Positions 9,981 through 18,188 of a stretch of 64,000 nt of DNA are shown here, in pieces (position 1 is the stretch's first letter; each line of letters begins with the position of its first letter). The translations under genes were made by a program, and so were the position numbers. Below the pieces are notes generated by a model. It saw nothing but the letters and a program-made list of their open reading frames with translations, searched no databases and was not told where the DNA came from. This DNA comes from Dehalobacter restrictus DSM 9455 (GTDB taxonomy: Bacteria > Bacillota > Desulfitobacteriia > Desulfitobacteriales > Syntrophobotulaceae): positions 2,529,001 through 2,593,000 of the forward strand of contig NZ_CP007033.1 of assembly GCF_000512895.1 (NCBI RefSeq). Reading direction: 5' to 3'.

Positions 9981-10148
9981 AAAAAGGCTCCTTTCGAACC
10001 AAAAAAATCTTCCGGCCCAAAGGACGAAAGACTCACATAACATACTTCATACCGGAATAGTATACGATTGTACAGTTCCAGCCGGCAATGAATCGGGAAA
10101 TCTTTCAGCCCCTCTGCCAATTCCACTCTAAATTCTATACTGCAATTC

Positions 10149-10210
10149 TATGCCGCCGCCAACAACAAAAGGTTTGGTGACAGCCAAGTTTCCTTTAGTA
10201 TGTCAGAATG
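10149..10210. repeat. Intergenic repeat, short copy
   Basis: Copy 1 of a degenerate repeat pair in the 549-base gap between valS and the RNase J gene. On the minus strand it reads TACTAAAGGAAACTTGGC, then a segment translating as TKPFVVGGGI. The second copy at 10244-10350 has the matching blocks TAATAAAGAAAACTTCGC and TKPSVVVGSI, same order and strand, but with roughly 50 extra bases in the middle. Not a recognised RNA or IS. Confidence 0.5.
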
Positions 10211-10243
10211 AATACTTACTTTCTGTTACATCTAAGTGCAGCT

Positions 10244-10350
10244 AATGCTGCCGACAACCACGGATGGCTTAGTGTCGTGATGCCGAGGATGGCAAGAAGC
10301 GACCGCCAAAGACTTGGCGCCGGCGAAGTTTTCTTTATTATACTGAGGCA
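10244..10350. repeat. Intergenic repeat, long copy
   Basis: Copy 2 of the repeat described at 10149-10210. The extra central segment is GC-rich and contains a CGCCAAAGACTTGGCG inverted repeat (CGCCAA/TTGGCG), so it can fold. A 69-residue minus-strand reading frame crosses it but has no ribosome site or known motif. A small mobile or REP-type element is the simplest reading. Confidence 0.5.
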
Positions 10351-10427
10351 GTAAAAAAAAGTCAAAAGGTTTTAAGTAAAGGATCCCATTCAAATTCGTA
10401 TTAGCTGAAAGGTTTCCCAGGCAATGT

Positions 10428-10457
10428 TTGTTTAAAAACACAAATACGTGATATAAT
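10428..10457 (+). promoter_or_regulatory. Sigma-A-like promoter of the RNase J gene
   Basis: TTGTTT (-35) and TATAAT (-10) separated by 18 bases. This leaves a 5' leader of roughly 130 bases before the TTG start at 10593. Confidence 0.6.
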
Positions 10458-10592
10458 AATAATTAATGTGCCTCAGAACGGCTAATAAAAAATTGCTGAA
10501 ATATGCTTAAACACCGGGGCGTTTGGGTTTAACCGTATTTTGGCTTGTTTTCTGCTTGTTTGACACAACACAAAATATGGAGGTAAAAGTTT

Positions 10593-12392
10593 TTGACAAA
10601 AGAGAACAAACTGCAAATTATTCCCCTCGGAGGTCTCGGGGAAATCGGCAAGAACATGACCGTCATCCGGTATAATAATAAAATTGTCCTGGTTGATGCG
10701 GGTCTGACATTTCCAAATGAAGACCTCTTAGGTATTGACATCGTGATTCCGGACTATACATATTTGGTTGAGAACCAGGCAATGGTTGCAGGGATACTCA
10801 TTACCCATGGCCATGAAGATCATATTGGGGCTCTCCCTTATCTATTGAAGGATCTTAATGTCCCTGTTTATGGGACACGCCTTACAATTGGCCTGATTCA
10901 GTCCAAGCTGAAGGAAGCAAATATTACGAAAGCGACACTCAACGTCATTCATCCGAATGACACGGTCCGGCTCGGCGCTTTCCGGGTTGAATTCATCAAC
11001 ATCAGCCACAGTATTCCGGGCTCTGTCGGCCTGGCAATCCATACACCGATTGGCACCATTGTCCATACTGGAGACTTTAAGCTCGACCATACGCCTGTCA
11101 GCGGCGATGTCCTGGATATACACAAATTTACCGAATTAGGGGAACACGGCGTTCTGTGCCTGATGTCCGACAGCACGAATGTCGACCGTCCTGGCTTTAC
11201 CATGTCCGAGCGGTCTGTCGGCCAAAATATTGATGAAGCCTTTTTCCACGCCGAAGGACGGATTATCTTTGCTAGTTTTGCTTCAAATATCAACAGGCTG
11301 CAGCAGGCGATTTCCGCTGCCGTCAAATGCCAACGCAAAGTTGCTGCGATCGGACGAAGCATGGTCAATGTCATTAATATTGCGATGGATCTGGGTTATC
11401 TTGATATACCGGAGGGAACCCTGATTGAGGTAGACAAGGCAATGGATTATCCCGGCAACCAGCTCTGCATCCTGACCACAGGCAGCCAGGGGGAACCGAT
11501 GTCAGCCTTAAGCAGAATAGCCAGCGGCGACCACCGCCAGATCTCAATCAGTGAGAACGACACGGTCATTATTTCGGCCAGCGCGATTCCCGGTAATGAG
11601 AAAGCCATTTCCCGCAATATCGACCAACTGCTCAAACTCGGTGCGCATGTCATCTATGAGCAGATTTCAGGAATGCACGTTTCGGGGCATGCCAGCGAAG
11701 AAGAACTTAAACTAATGTTCAGCATGGTGAAACCGAAATACTTCCTTCCTGTGCATGGTGAGTACCGCATGCTTGTCAAGCACGCAGAACTCGCGCAGCA
11801 GGTCGGCATCCCTAAAGAAAATATCTTTATTGCCGAAAACGGCAGTGTTCTGGAATTTACGGACGAGGGCGCTAAAATGGCCGAAAGTATTCCAGCAGGC
11901 AGAGTTCTGATCGATGGTTTCGGGATTGGTGATGTCGGCAATATTGTACTGCGTGACCGTAAACAGTTATCGCAGGATGGAATATTGATTGCTGTTCTGA
12001 CTGTCAGCCGTCCGACCGGTGCATTGGTTGCAGGACCTGATGTCGTGACCCGCGGGTTTATTTATGTGCGGGAGTCGGAAGAAATTATCAGCGAAGTCAG
12101 GTACCTGATCCGAGAGGCTATGCAGGAATGCCAGCAAAAGGGTATTAACCAATGGGCACCAATTAAAAACAAGGTAAAAGATATCGTTGGAAAACACCTC
12201 TATCAGAGAACCGGCAGACGTCCAATGATTCTGGTCATCATTCAAGAAGTAAACAGCGAAGCAATCAAGGACGCAAACAAGAAAGACACTGCCGCCAGAG
12301 AAGCAACCAACAAACCGCCCAACTACAAGGAAATGGCCGTAAAAGCGCGTCCGAAAAGAACAATGAAGCCTAAGATTCAAGCCCCGACATGA
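10593..12392 (+). CDS. rnj: Ribonuclease J
   Basis: 599 residues, beta-lactamase/beta-CASP RNase J. The catalytic zinc motif HGHEDHIGA is near residue 72, a MSDSTN motif near 190, and the beta-CASP HVSGHAS and PVHGEYRML motifs follow. The C-terminal ~120 residues are the RNase J dimerisation domain. The enzyme has 5'-3' exo- and endoribonuclease activity in mRNA decay and rRNA maturation. TTG start with GGAGG nine bases upstream. Monocistronic, with its own promoter and a very strong terminator. I cannot tell J1 from J2 by sequence alone. Confidence 0.95.
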   Translation: MTKENKLQIIPLGGLGEIGKNMTVIRYNNKIVLVDAGLTFPNEDLLGIDIVIPDYTYLVENQAMVAGILITHGHEDHIGALPYLLKDLNVPVYGTRLTIGLIQSKLKEANITKATLNVIHPNDTVRLGAFRVEFINISHSIPGSVGLAIHTPIGTIVHTGDFKLDHTPVSGDVLDIHKFTELGEHGVLCLMSDSTNVDRPGFTMSERSVGQNIDEAFFHAEGRIIFASFASNINRLQQAISAAVKCQRKVAAIGRSMVNVINIAMDLGYLDIPEGTLIEVDKAMDYPGNQLCILTTGSQGEPMSALSRIASGDHRQISISENDTVIISASAIPGNEKAISRNIDQLLKLGAHVIYEQISGMHVSGHASEEELKLMFSMVKPKYFLPVHGEYRMLVKHAELAQQVGIPKENIFIAENGSVLEFTDEGAKMAESIPAGRVLIDGFGIGDVGNIVLRDRKQLSQDGILIAVLTVSRPTGALVAGPDVVTRGFIYVRESEEIISEVRYLIREAMQECQQKGINQWAPIKNKVKDIVGKHLYQRTGRRPMILVIIQEVNSEAIKDANKKDTAAREATNKPPNYKEMAVKARPKRTMKPKIQAPT

Positions 12393-12451
12393 TATTCCTT
12401 TTAAAATATTAAAAAATTTAGAAAACGAATAGATTTAACACATCAGACAAT

Positions 12452-12495
12452 AAAAAGATTACCTGAGTCCGTTCAACGGACTCAGGTAATCTTTT
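12452..12495. terminator. Strong bidirectional terminator
   Basis: A perfect 20-bp stem (AAAAAGATTACCTGAGTCCG and its complement) closes a TTCAA loop, with A and T runs on both sides. It serves the RNase J gene on the plus strand and the EmrE-like gene on the minus strand. Confidence 0.95.
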
Positions 12496-12520
12496 TATCA
12501 GAAATTCTTTAAGCGGGACA

Positions 12521-12868
12521 TTACTTCATGTTTAGTACGATGACCCCTGCCACAATCAATAAAGTCCCGCCGACCTTGGCGGCTGAAACCTGTTCCTGAA
12601 GAAAGAAAAAGGAAAGCAGCATCACCAGGATATAGCCCAGACTGACCATTGGATAAGCAATACTGAGTTCCAGTTTTCTCAGGACAAATATCCACATCAG
12701 CATGCTGAAAACAAAACAGCTTACAGCAAAGACCATCTTCAGGCTGATCATCGAATAAATAAGGTTCCAGATTCCGCTGGCCGGCCGAAGTTCCCCTGCC
12801 GCCAGCTTAAGAACAAACTGCCCGGTCGATCCCAAAGCAATGGAAATCAAGGCCAGCAAATAAATCAT
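12521..12868 (-). CDS. Small EmrE/DMT-family membrane protein
   Basis: 115 residues with four predicted transmembrane helices, the size and pattern of small DMT/SMR proteins. The context fits a lipid-sugar flippase subunit like ArnE/ArnF rather than a drug pump: it starts 4 bases after the GT2 gene and is downstream of a polytopic glycosyltransferase. The inferred role is moving an undecaprenyl-linked sugar across the membrane. Substrate unknown. Confidence 0.75.
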   Translation of the reverse strand: MIYLLALISIALGSTGQFVLKLAAGELRPASGIWNLIYSMISLKMVFAVSCFVFSMLMWIFVLRKLELSIAYPMVSLGYILVMLLSFFFLQEQVSAAKVGGTLLIVAGVIVLNMK

Positions 12869-12872
12869 CCGT

Positions 12873-13604
12873 TTATCTCACCTTAGCCAGCAGCGCAAAG
12901 TAACCTCTGACTGTCTTTGACACCTGCATTTTGCTGGCCCCTTCTTTCTGTTGATAATGAAGAATAAGTGGTACCTCCCCGGCTTTAACCCCCATCCTGC
13001 TGAATTTAGCAGCGATCTCAGCCATGCAGTCAAATCCGTTGGTCGTAATCAGCTCTTTCCAGCGTTCCTGTGCCTTTCTGATTATTCTCACCCGGTATGC
13101 CCTGTAGCCAGATGAGTAGTCATTAAGGTTTCTGATGCGGAAAAACAATTTAAAGAAACACCTGGCACCCCGGCTGAATAACTTTCGCAAGGTTTTCAGC
13201 CCAATTTCATATCCTCCCGAAGTAAATCTGGAGGCCACAACCAAGTCAAGATCCCGACTGTTCAGCGTTTCAATCATGCTCTCGATCAGCAGGGGGCTGT
13301 GGGTATTGTCGGCATCCATGGTAACCAGGACATCGTCATCCTTCAGGTTTTCCAGCGCATAACGCAAAATTGTTTTGACGGCTTCTCCGAGGCCCTTGTT
13401 TCCGTGGTGCCTGACCAGCGTTACATAACCATGATCCTGGGCGTAAGTGCTTACAATTTTTGCAGTATTATCGCTGCTGCCGTCATCCACCAGCAGGACC
13501 TGAATATTATACCGGCTGACCTCTCGGTAGGATGCAATGCTGTTAAATAAATGAGTAATCCCGGCTGCTTCATTATAGGCGGGTAGGCCAATCAGAACCT
13601 TCAT
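12873..13604 (-). CDS. GT2 glycosyltransferase, polyprenyl-phosphate sugar synthase-like
   Basis: 243 residues, GT-A fold family 2. Motifs: IGLPAYNEA at the N-terminus, LLVDDGSSDNT, and the divalent-cation MDADNTHS. It resembles dolichol-phosphate mannose synthases and ArnC-type enzymes, which load a nucleotide sugar onto undecaprenyl phosphate at the inner face of the membrane. No C-terminal transmembrane helices, so it is probably peripheral. It is in an operon with the flippase-like and polytopic transferase genes. Confidence 0.87.
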   Translation of the reverse strand: MKVLIGLPAYNEAAGITHLFNSIASYREVSRYNIQVLLVDDGSSDNTAKIVSTYAQDHGYVTLVRHHGNKGLGEAVKTILRYALENLKDDDVLVTMDADNTHSPLLIESMIETLNSRDLDLVVASRFTSGGYEIGLKTLRKLFSRGARCFFKLFFRIRNLNDYSSGYRAYRVRIIRKAQERWKELITTNGFDCMAEIAAKFSRMGVKAGEVPLILHYQQKEGASKMQVSKTVRGYFALLAKVR

Positions 13605-13671
13605 ATCATTTGCCCCCTCCAGGCAGTATTGCCAAAAGATAAATGTACGTTTGCGGATAAGCAGTCACCGC

Positions 13672-15225
13672 TCACTTTAGTACATAAATCGGGTAACCCT
13701 GTACGACCTCGAGCTTCGGATATTCTCCTTCAATATAGCTCAATAGCTTCTCATCCTGATCCCCATATATTTTCCCCTGAATTGGCACAAAATATTTGGC
13801 TCCTCTTGCAATATAATCATCCAGTTCCTGAATAGGATCTTTGGGTGTTGCAGCATACAGCCTAAGATTGTACCGCCAGCCTCTTCTGTCCGTTAAGTCC
13901 AGCAGACACGGATCCAGAGAACCGACCACAAGGAGATCGTCCTGAACCGTCAGCTGCTTTACTACGTTTACTTGTTGCGCCATCACCGTGTTGATGGTGA
14001 ACATCGGTTTAACCAGGTCATAACTTTCCTTCATTAAGAGCAGTACCAACACCACTCCTGCAATTTTTCCAACTGGACCCGAAGCCGCCCTGGCCAAAAG
14101 ATTACCGGCCAGCAAACAGCACGGCACCATCAAAAATATCAGGTAATAAAATGCCCGGATCCCGCTTACAATCAAGATTGCCTCGAAAATCATCGTGATA
14201 AACCAGACCAAAAATACTTTTTGCTTTCCCCTCAAAAAAAATATTCCTGCAAGGCAAAGAAGCAGCCCGCTTATGCCAAGGGCCCTTGGCAAATTTACCG
14301 TGAAAAAGTCAAGTGCTTCCGGACTGTAAAAGGCGGTAACCGCCTGCTTAAAAATAATATTACGGGTAATGCCCAGCGTAAATTTATACTCCGCAGCGGT
14401 AGTACTGAAATAGTAATAGCAGGCTGGAAGCGCTGCCGTAATGAAGCTGTATATCCAAAAAACACGCATTTTCAGCCATTTCCGCCCATAATACTTAAAA
14501 CAGAGATATATCATGGGGATTCCAATAAAAATCACAGGTGGTTTGGTCATGATTGCCAGAGCTAAAAAAAATGAGCTCAAAATAAGTAAACCGTATTTGC
14601 TTATCAGATCGCTATACCCGTGATCATTTACATCACCATTCCTATTATTTCCGTGATTTCCGTAATTTCCGTGATTCTGATGATCGCTTCTTTGATGCTC
14701 CCTGCAATTATTTTGCTTGATAATCCATCGGTTAAAATAGTAAAATCCTCCGATCCAGAACATCAGGGCTGCGGACTCCGGCATAATCGCCCGGGAATAA
14801 TACAGATTAATCGGCAGGATCCCATAAATCAGAAGACTGTAAGCTGCTCCATTCCACCCCAGATACAGGCGTGCCAGCAGATACAGATACAGGGCTGAGA
14901 TCAAAAAAAAAGCAATCGGAACAGCCCTTGCCAGAAAATAATGATAGCCGAATACTTTGTACAGGATCGCGATCAGATAGGTCGTAACTTGAATTTCCAA
15001 CGCCGGAATATTTGGAAATGGCCCGTCGTAGTTCAAATTGGGATGAAACGGATGAAAGTCATAACCTGCGAAATTCCTGGCGATTGATGCTGTGTCAGCC
15101 TGCCGCCAGCTCTCCTCAATTTCAACAGGACCGACATTTATGTGATAGAGCCTGAGCAGAAGAATAAAAGTCAATAAGAAAAATAGGAGGATTTTTTCTC
15201 TTTTCGTCATCATTGTCACTGGCAC
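13672..15225 (-). CDS. Polytopic glycosyltransferase (PMT/ArnT-like)
   Basis: 517 residues, about 10-12 hydrophobic helices and an acidic first external loop (VEIEESWRQAD) as in family 39/ArnT enzymes that transfer sugar from a polyprenyl phosphate to an outer acceptor. The context (GT2 plus EmrE-like protein) supports this. Odd feature: residues about 171-204 are a His/Asn/Gly-rich insert (HQNHGNYGNHGNNRNG) encoded by a 9-base tandem repeat, between two transmembrane segments. Start is uncertain: GTG 15225 or ATG 15213. Confidence 0.8.
   Translation of the reverse strand: MPVTMMTKREKILLFFLLTFILLLRLYHINVGPVEIEESWRQADTASIARNFAGYDFHPFHPNLNYDGPFPNIPALEIQVTTYLIAILYKVFGYHYFLARAVPIAFFLISALYLYLLARLYLGWNGAAYSLLIYGILPINLYYSRAIMPESAALMFWIGGFYYFNRWIIKQNNCREHQRSDHQNHGNYGNHGNNRNGDVNDHGYSDLISKYGLLILSSFFLALAIMTKPPVIFIGIPMIYLCFKYYGRKWLKMRVFWIYSFITAALPACYYYFSTTAAEYKFTLGITRNIIFKQAVTAFYSPEALDFFTVNLPRALGISGLLLCLAGIFFLRGKQKVFLVWFITMIFEAILIVSGIRAFYYLIFLMVPCCLLAGNLLARAASGPVGKIAGVVLVLLLMKESYDLVKPMFTINTVMAQQVNVVKQLTVQDDLLVVGSLDPCLLDLTDRRGWRYNLRLYAATPKDPIQELDDYIARGAKYFVPIQGKIYGDQDEKLLSYIEGEYPKLEVVQGYPIYVLK
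14647..14673. repeat. 9-bp tandem repeat inside the polytopic transferase
   Basis: Three near-identical units ATTTCCGTG, ATTTCCGTA, ATTTCCGTG in tandem. Copy-number change would keep frame (multiples of 9) and lengthen or shorten the Asn/Gly/His loop. Confidence 0.8.
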
Positions 15226-15432
15226 CCCTGTTTTCAGCTATCCAATTGCTTTCATTTTTTACTCTGTCCGCCGCGGCATGCATCATTCGGCTTAGCTTTT
15301 CCTGTATATGGATTCCCTATACTAAAACTCCTTTCAATGAAGAAAAAGCCTCTTCCCTCTTGCTTGTTTGCCCTGAAACAATGCAAGTGGAAAAGAAGCT
15401 TGAATTGAAATCAACACTTTTGGATTGTATAG

Positions 15433-16029
15433 TTACCGTCGCCGAAGCTGCCTCTTGGTTTCGACTTCCCACCAGTTGAAAGCTTCTTCTTCCTCCGTGA
15501 GTTCCGGTTTTTTGCTGCACAGTTCGTAGATCCGAGCCCTTTCCGCATTTGGGTCTTCACCGTACCAACTGGCATTTCTTCGAATCTCAGTTGTGGATTT
15601 CCGGTCTTCCTCTAACGGCCATTTGGATCGCAGCAGACTGTTTGGATGCGATATACTGTTTAGCCGTTCATAAGAGACAGGCTCGGAACCAAGAAAACCT
15701 GTACCGAGTACCCCTGCCAGCAATCCAAGACCTATTCCCTCGGAAATGATTTTGACGGCGCCAAGGCTTTCAATCGGAAAATAAAGAGCCAAAAGCAGTA
15801 TGCCAACCACAGCATATCCTCCGGCAGCCAGTCCTGCAGGAAGCAGCCGGCCGGAGTCTCTGCTGGCTCGAAAACCGGCTACCAGGCAACTCAGCAAAAG
15901 ACCAAAATCCACAAGATAGGCGATGATCTTTTCATCAATTCCGGCCAGCGTTGTGACCAGTACAGCCAGGAGGGTCAGAACCGTGACGAGCAGACCTATG
16001 GTAATGCCTTTTAGAATGCTTGTTCCCAT
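15433..16029 (-). CDS. TIGR04086-type membrane protein with cytoplasmic tail
   Basis: 198 residues. The first ~115 residues form four hydrophobic helices, resembling the TIGR04086 (YrzE-like) family of small Firmicutes membrane proteins. The rest is charged, soluble and rich in Glu/Arg. Function unknown. ATG 16029 follows GGGTGA. No clear operon partner. The 207 bases between it and the polytopic transferase hold no gene I can support. Confidence 0.6.
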   Translation of the reverse strand: MGTSILKGITIGLLVTVLTLLAVLVTTLAGIDEKIIAYLVDFGLLLSCLVAGFRASRDSGRLLPAGLAAGGYAVVGILLLALYFPIESLGAVKIISEGIGLGLLAGVLGTGFLGSEPVSYERLNSISHPNSLLRSKWPLEEDRKSTTEIRRNASWYGEDPNAERARIYELCSKKPELTEEEEAFNWWEVETKRQLRRR

Positions 16030-16146
16030 AAAAAATCACCCGGTTTCATATATTATCCTATTATAATATATTAAAACCGGGATAACCTTTATTCATAGTT
16101 TTGGGAACATTTGTCTATTTTTTTCTGTGATATCTTCCGCTCGGGA

Positions 16147-17136
16147 TTAAATCGCTCTTAGGGAAAGGAATAAGAAGATCGCATAGAATACCCCGCCAAT
16201 CATCAGGATTGCAGGATAGAGTGTTTTCGTTTTGACGATGATGAAATACTGAAGGGATGCGGAGGCTAGGGCAAGCAGCGCACTGACCAGGGCCAGCGGT
16301 TCCAGAACCCAGGAGGTCAGGGAAATGCCAATTGCCGGAATGACCGAGCTCTGGAAGACCATTGCTCCGGTGATATTTCCCATGGCCAATGTATCTTTAC
16401 CACGACGCACCCAGAGAACACTGTTGAATTTCTCCGGCAGTTCAGTTGCAATTGGCGTAATGATAATTGCCAGGATGAACACTGAGATTCCGGCAGCCGT
16501 CGATACGGCCTGAACAGAATTAATGAATAGTTCCGCACCCACAATGATAATTGCAAGCGCAGCTATAATCTGAACGAATACGACAATCAGCTTAGGCTCC
16601 CCCCTGCGGGAAAAGTAGCACACAGGAAGTTCCTCTTCTAAATTCGCTTCACCATGGCTTGATTTGATTGTCCGGTAAACATAGGCACAATAAGCCCCCA
16701 CAAGAACAATCACAATCAGCATTTTCAAAGAGTGTGTTGGTAAAAAGGAAGCAACGATTGCGAGTAAATAGACAATCAGAAAAAACTTCAGATCCCGCTC
16801 AATGACTTCCGGATGAATATACATCGGTCTGTTTGTTCTTCGGAAAATCAGTACAGCAATCCCTGTGACGAAAAAAGCAAGTGTTCCAAGCATAAACGGC
16901 GCTCCTAAAATTGCCCCTATGCCAATGTCGTGCCCGCTTGACCCACTGGCGGTCAGAATCGCGAGGATCGGAATCAATGTTTCCGGCAAAGCGGTTCCTA
17001 CCGCAGCGAAGATACTGCCGACAGCCCCTTCACCCAAATTGAGTTTCCTGCCAAGCCACTCAATTCCGTTTGTAAACACTTCCGCCCCAAGCAGAATGAC
17101 GCCTAAACTGACAACCAGCAAAATTATATCGATCAT
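16147..17136 (-). CDS. CaCA family sodium/calcium exchanger
   Basis: 329 residues, ten or eleven hydrophobic helices. Two alpha-repeats are visible: the N-terminal one with VGTALPETLIPI and the C-terminal one with ITPIATELPEKFN, each with the conserved acidic residue of Ca2+/cation antiporters. AGGAGAG precedes the ATG. Likely exports Ca2+ in exchange for Na+ or H+; ion specificity is not decidable. Confidence 0.9.
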   Translation of the reverse strand: MIDIILLVVSLGVILLGAEVFTNGIEWLGRKLNLGEGAVGSIFAAVGTALPETLIPILAILTASGSSGHDIGIGAILGAPFMLGTLAFFVTGIAVLIFRRTNRPMYIHPEVIERDLKFFLIVYLLAIVASFLPTHSLKMLIVIVLVGAYCAYVYRTIKSSHGEANLEEELPVCYFSRRGEPKLIVVFVQIIAALAIIIVGAELFINSVQAVSTAAGISVFILAIIITPIATELPEKFNSVLWVRRGKDTLAMGNITGAMVFQSSVIPAIGISLTSWVLEPLALVSALLALASASLQYFIIVKTKTLYPAILMIGGVFYAIFLFLSLRAI

Positions 17137-17296
17137 TTTTTTCTCTCCTGTTTAGCTCAATAAACTATTTTTCTTAAACTATTAATTCAAAGCTATTAAT
17201 GTTATTATTTTCCATATAATTCTTAAATTATTCTATGTTTTATTTTCCATTACTCTTCAAAATCTATTGCTCTTCTCCATTGATTATTCTTCCGGA

Positions 17297-17908
17297 TCAC
17301 TCTCCGGACTTGTCTTCCGCATCAGGAAAGATAATATCATCCATGGCCTGATTTAGCTCCTGAAGGCCGGTAGCGTCCTCTGAAGAAAAAGGAATAATCG
17401 TCTTCCAGTCCGACATTTTGAAAGATTCCGCAATGATTTTGAGATATTTGGGTCGTTGTCCCCTCGCAATCTTATCTGCTTTTGTCGCTACCACCAGAAC
17501 AGGTATGTTGTTGACCTTAAGCATTTCCATCATCAGCCTGTCTTCATCGGTCGGCTGATGGCGGATATCAACCAGCTGAATGACCCCTTTCAAATTCTCA
17601 CGCAGACGAAAGTACGTCTGCATCATCTTCCCCCACTGCATTCGGGTCTCCTGAGGCACTTTTGCATAGCCATAACCCGGTAAATCAACAAGATACCATT
17701 CATCATTAATATTAAAAAAATTGATCATCTGCGTTTTGCCGGGCGTTTTGCCGACCTTGGCCAGTGCCTTTCGATTGACAAGCTTATTGATCAAAGAAGA
17801 CTTTCCTACATTGGAACGGCCTGAGACAGCCAGCTCCGGCCTTATTCCCTCAGGATACTGCTGCGGCTTCACTGCCGAAATCATAAATTCAGCTTTACGA
17901 AAAATCAC
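17297..17908 (-). CDS. engB: Ribosome biogenesis GTPase EngB/YsxC
   Basis: 203 residues, TRAFAC GTPase of the YihA/YsxC family. G1 is GRSNVGKSSL (near residue 31), G3 is DLPGYGYA, and G4 is ATKADK. It is needed for 50S assembly in Bacillus. Position after lonA on the same strand is the conserved tig-clpX-lonB-lonA-engB order. A 280-base gap with a palindromic element separates it from lonA. Confidence 0.96.
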   Translation of the reverse strand: MIFRKAEFMISAVKPQQYPEGIRPELAVSGRSNVGKSSLINKLVNRKALAKVGKTPGKTQMINFFNINDEWYLVDLPGYGYAKVPQETRMQWGKMMQTYFRLRENLKGVIQLVDIRHQPTDEDRLMMEMLKVNNIPVLVVATKADKIARGQRPKYLKIIAESFKMSDWKTIIPFSSEDATGLQELNQAMDDIIFPDAEDKSGE

Positions 17909-18074
17909 ACTATCACCTCAACGGAACATCGTGAGTACAATATGCCAACTATGTTATGTCCCAACTATGTTCCTTAAACATCAACAGCTAATATTGTACT
18001 CCAAAATCGGGATTAATCCAAGGGAGACAAATACATCGGGAGACCAACTAAGGAGTTAGAAAACGAAGGAAAAC

Positions 18075-18130
18075 ACAGAGGGACGTTTTCTTTGTTTCCT
18101 CTGAAACAAGATACTAAAACGCCCCTCTGT
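18075..18130. repeat. REP-like nested palindrome between lonA and engB
   Basis: Outer arms ACAGAGGGACGTTTT (18075-18089) and AAAACGCCCCTCTGT (18116-18130) pair over 15 bp with one mismatch. Inside is a perfect 7-bp hairpin TTGTTTC/GAAACAA with a CTCT loop. Sequences GGGAGAC and GTCTCCC border it. It looks like a short intergenic palindromic element, not a simple terminator. Confidence 0.6.
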
Positions 18131-18188
18131 CTCCCGTCTGCCAGTATATAAGACTGAAACCTGTTTAGCAGCAGATTATTTGAGCTGC

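Noticed and set aside
10044..10240. T-box leader for valS
   Set aside because: No GGGTGG-type antiterminator motif or specifier loop could be found, so no T-box was called.
10232..10441. A 69-residue minus-strand frame in the 10-kb repeat
   Set aside because: It spans a repeat and a promoter region, has no ribosome site and no known motif.
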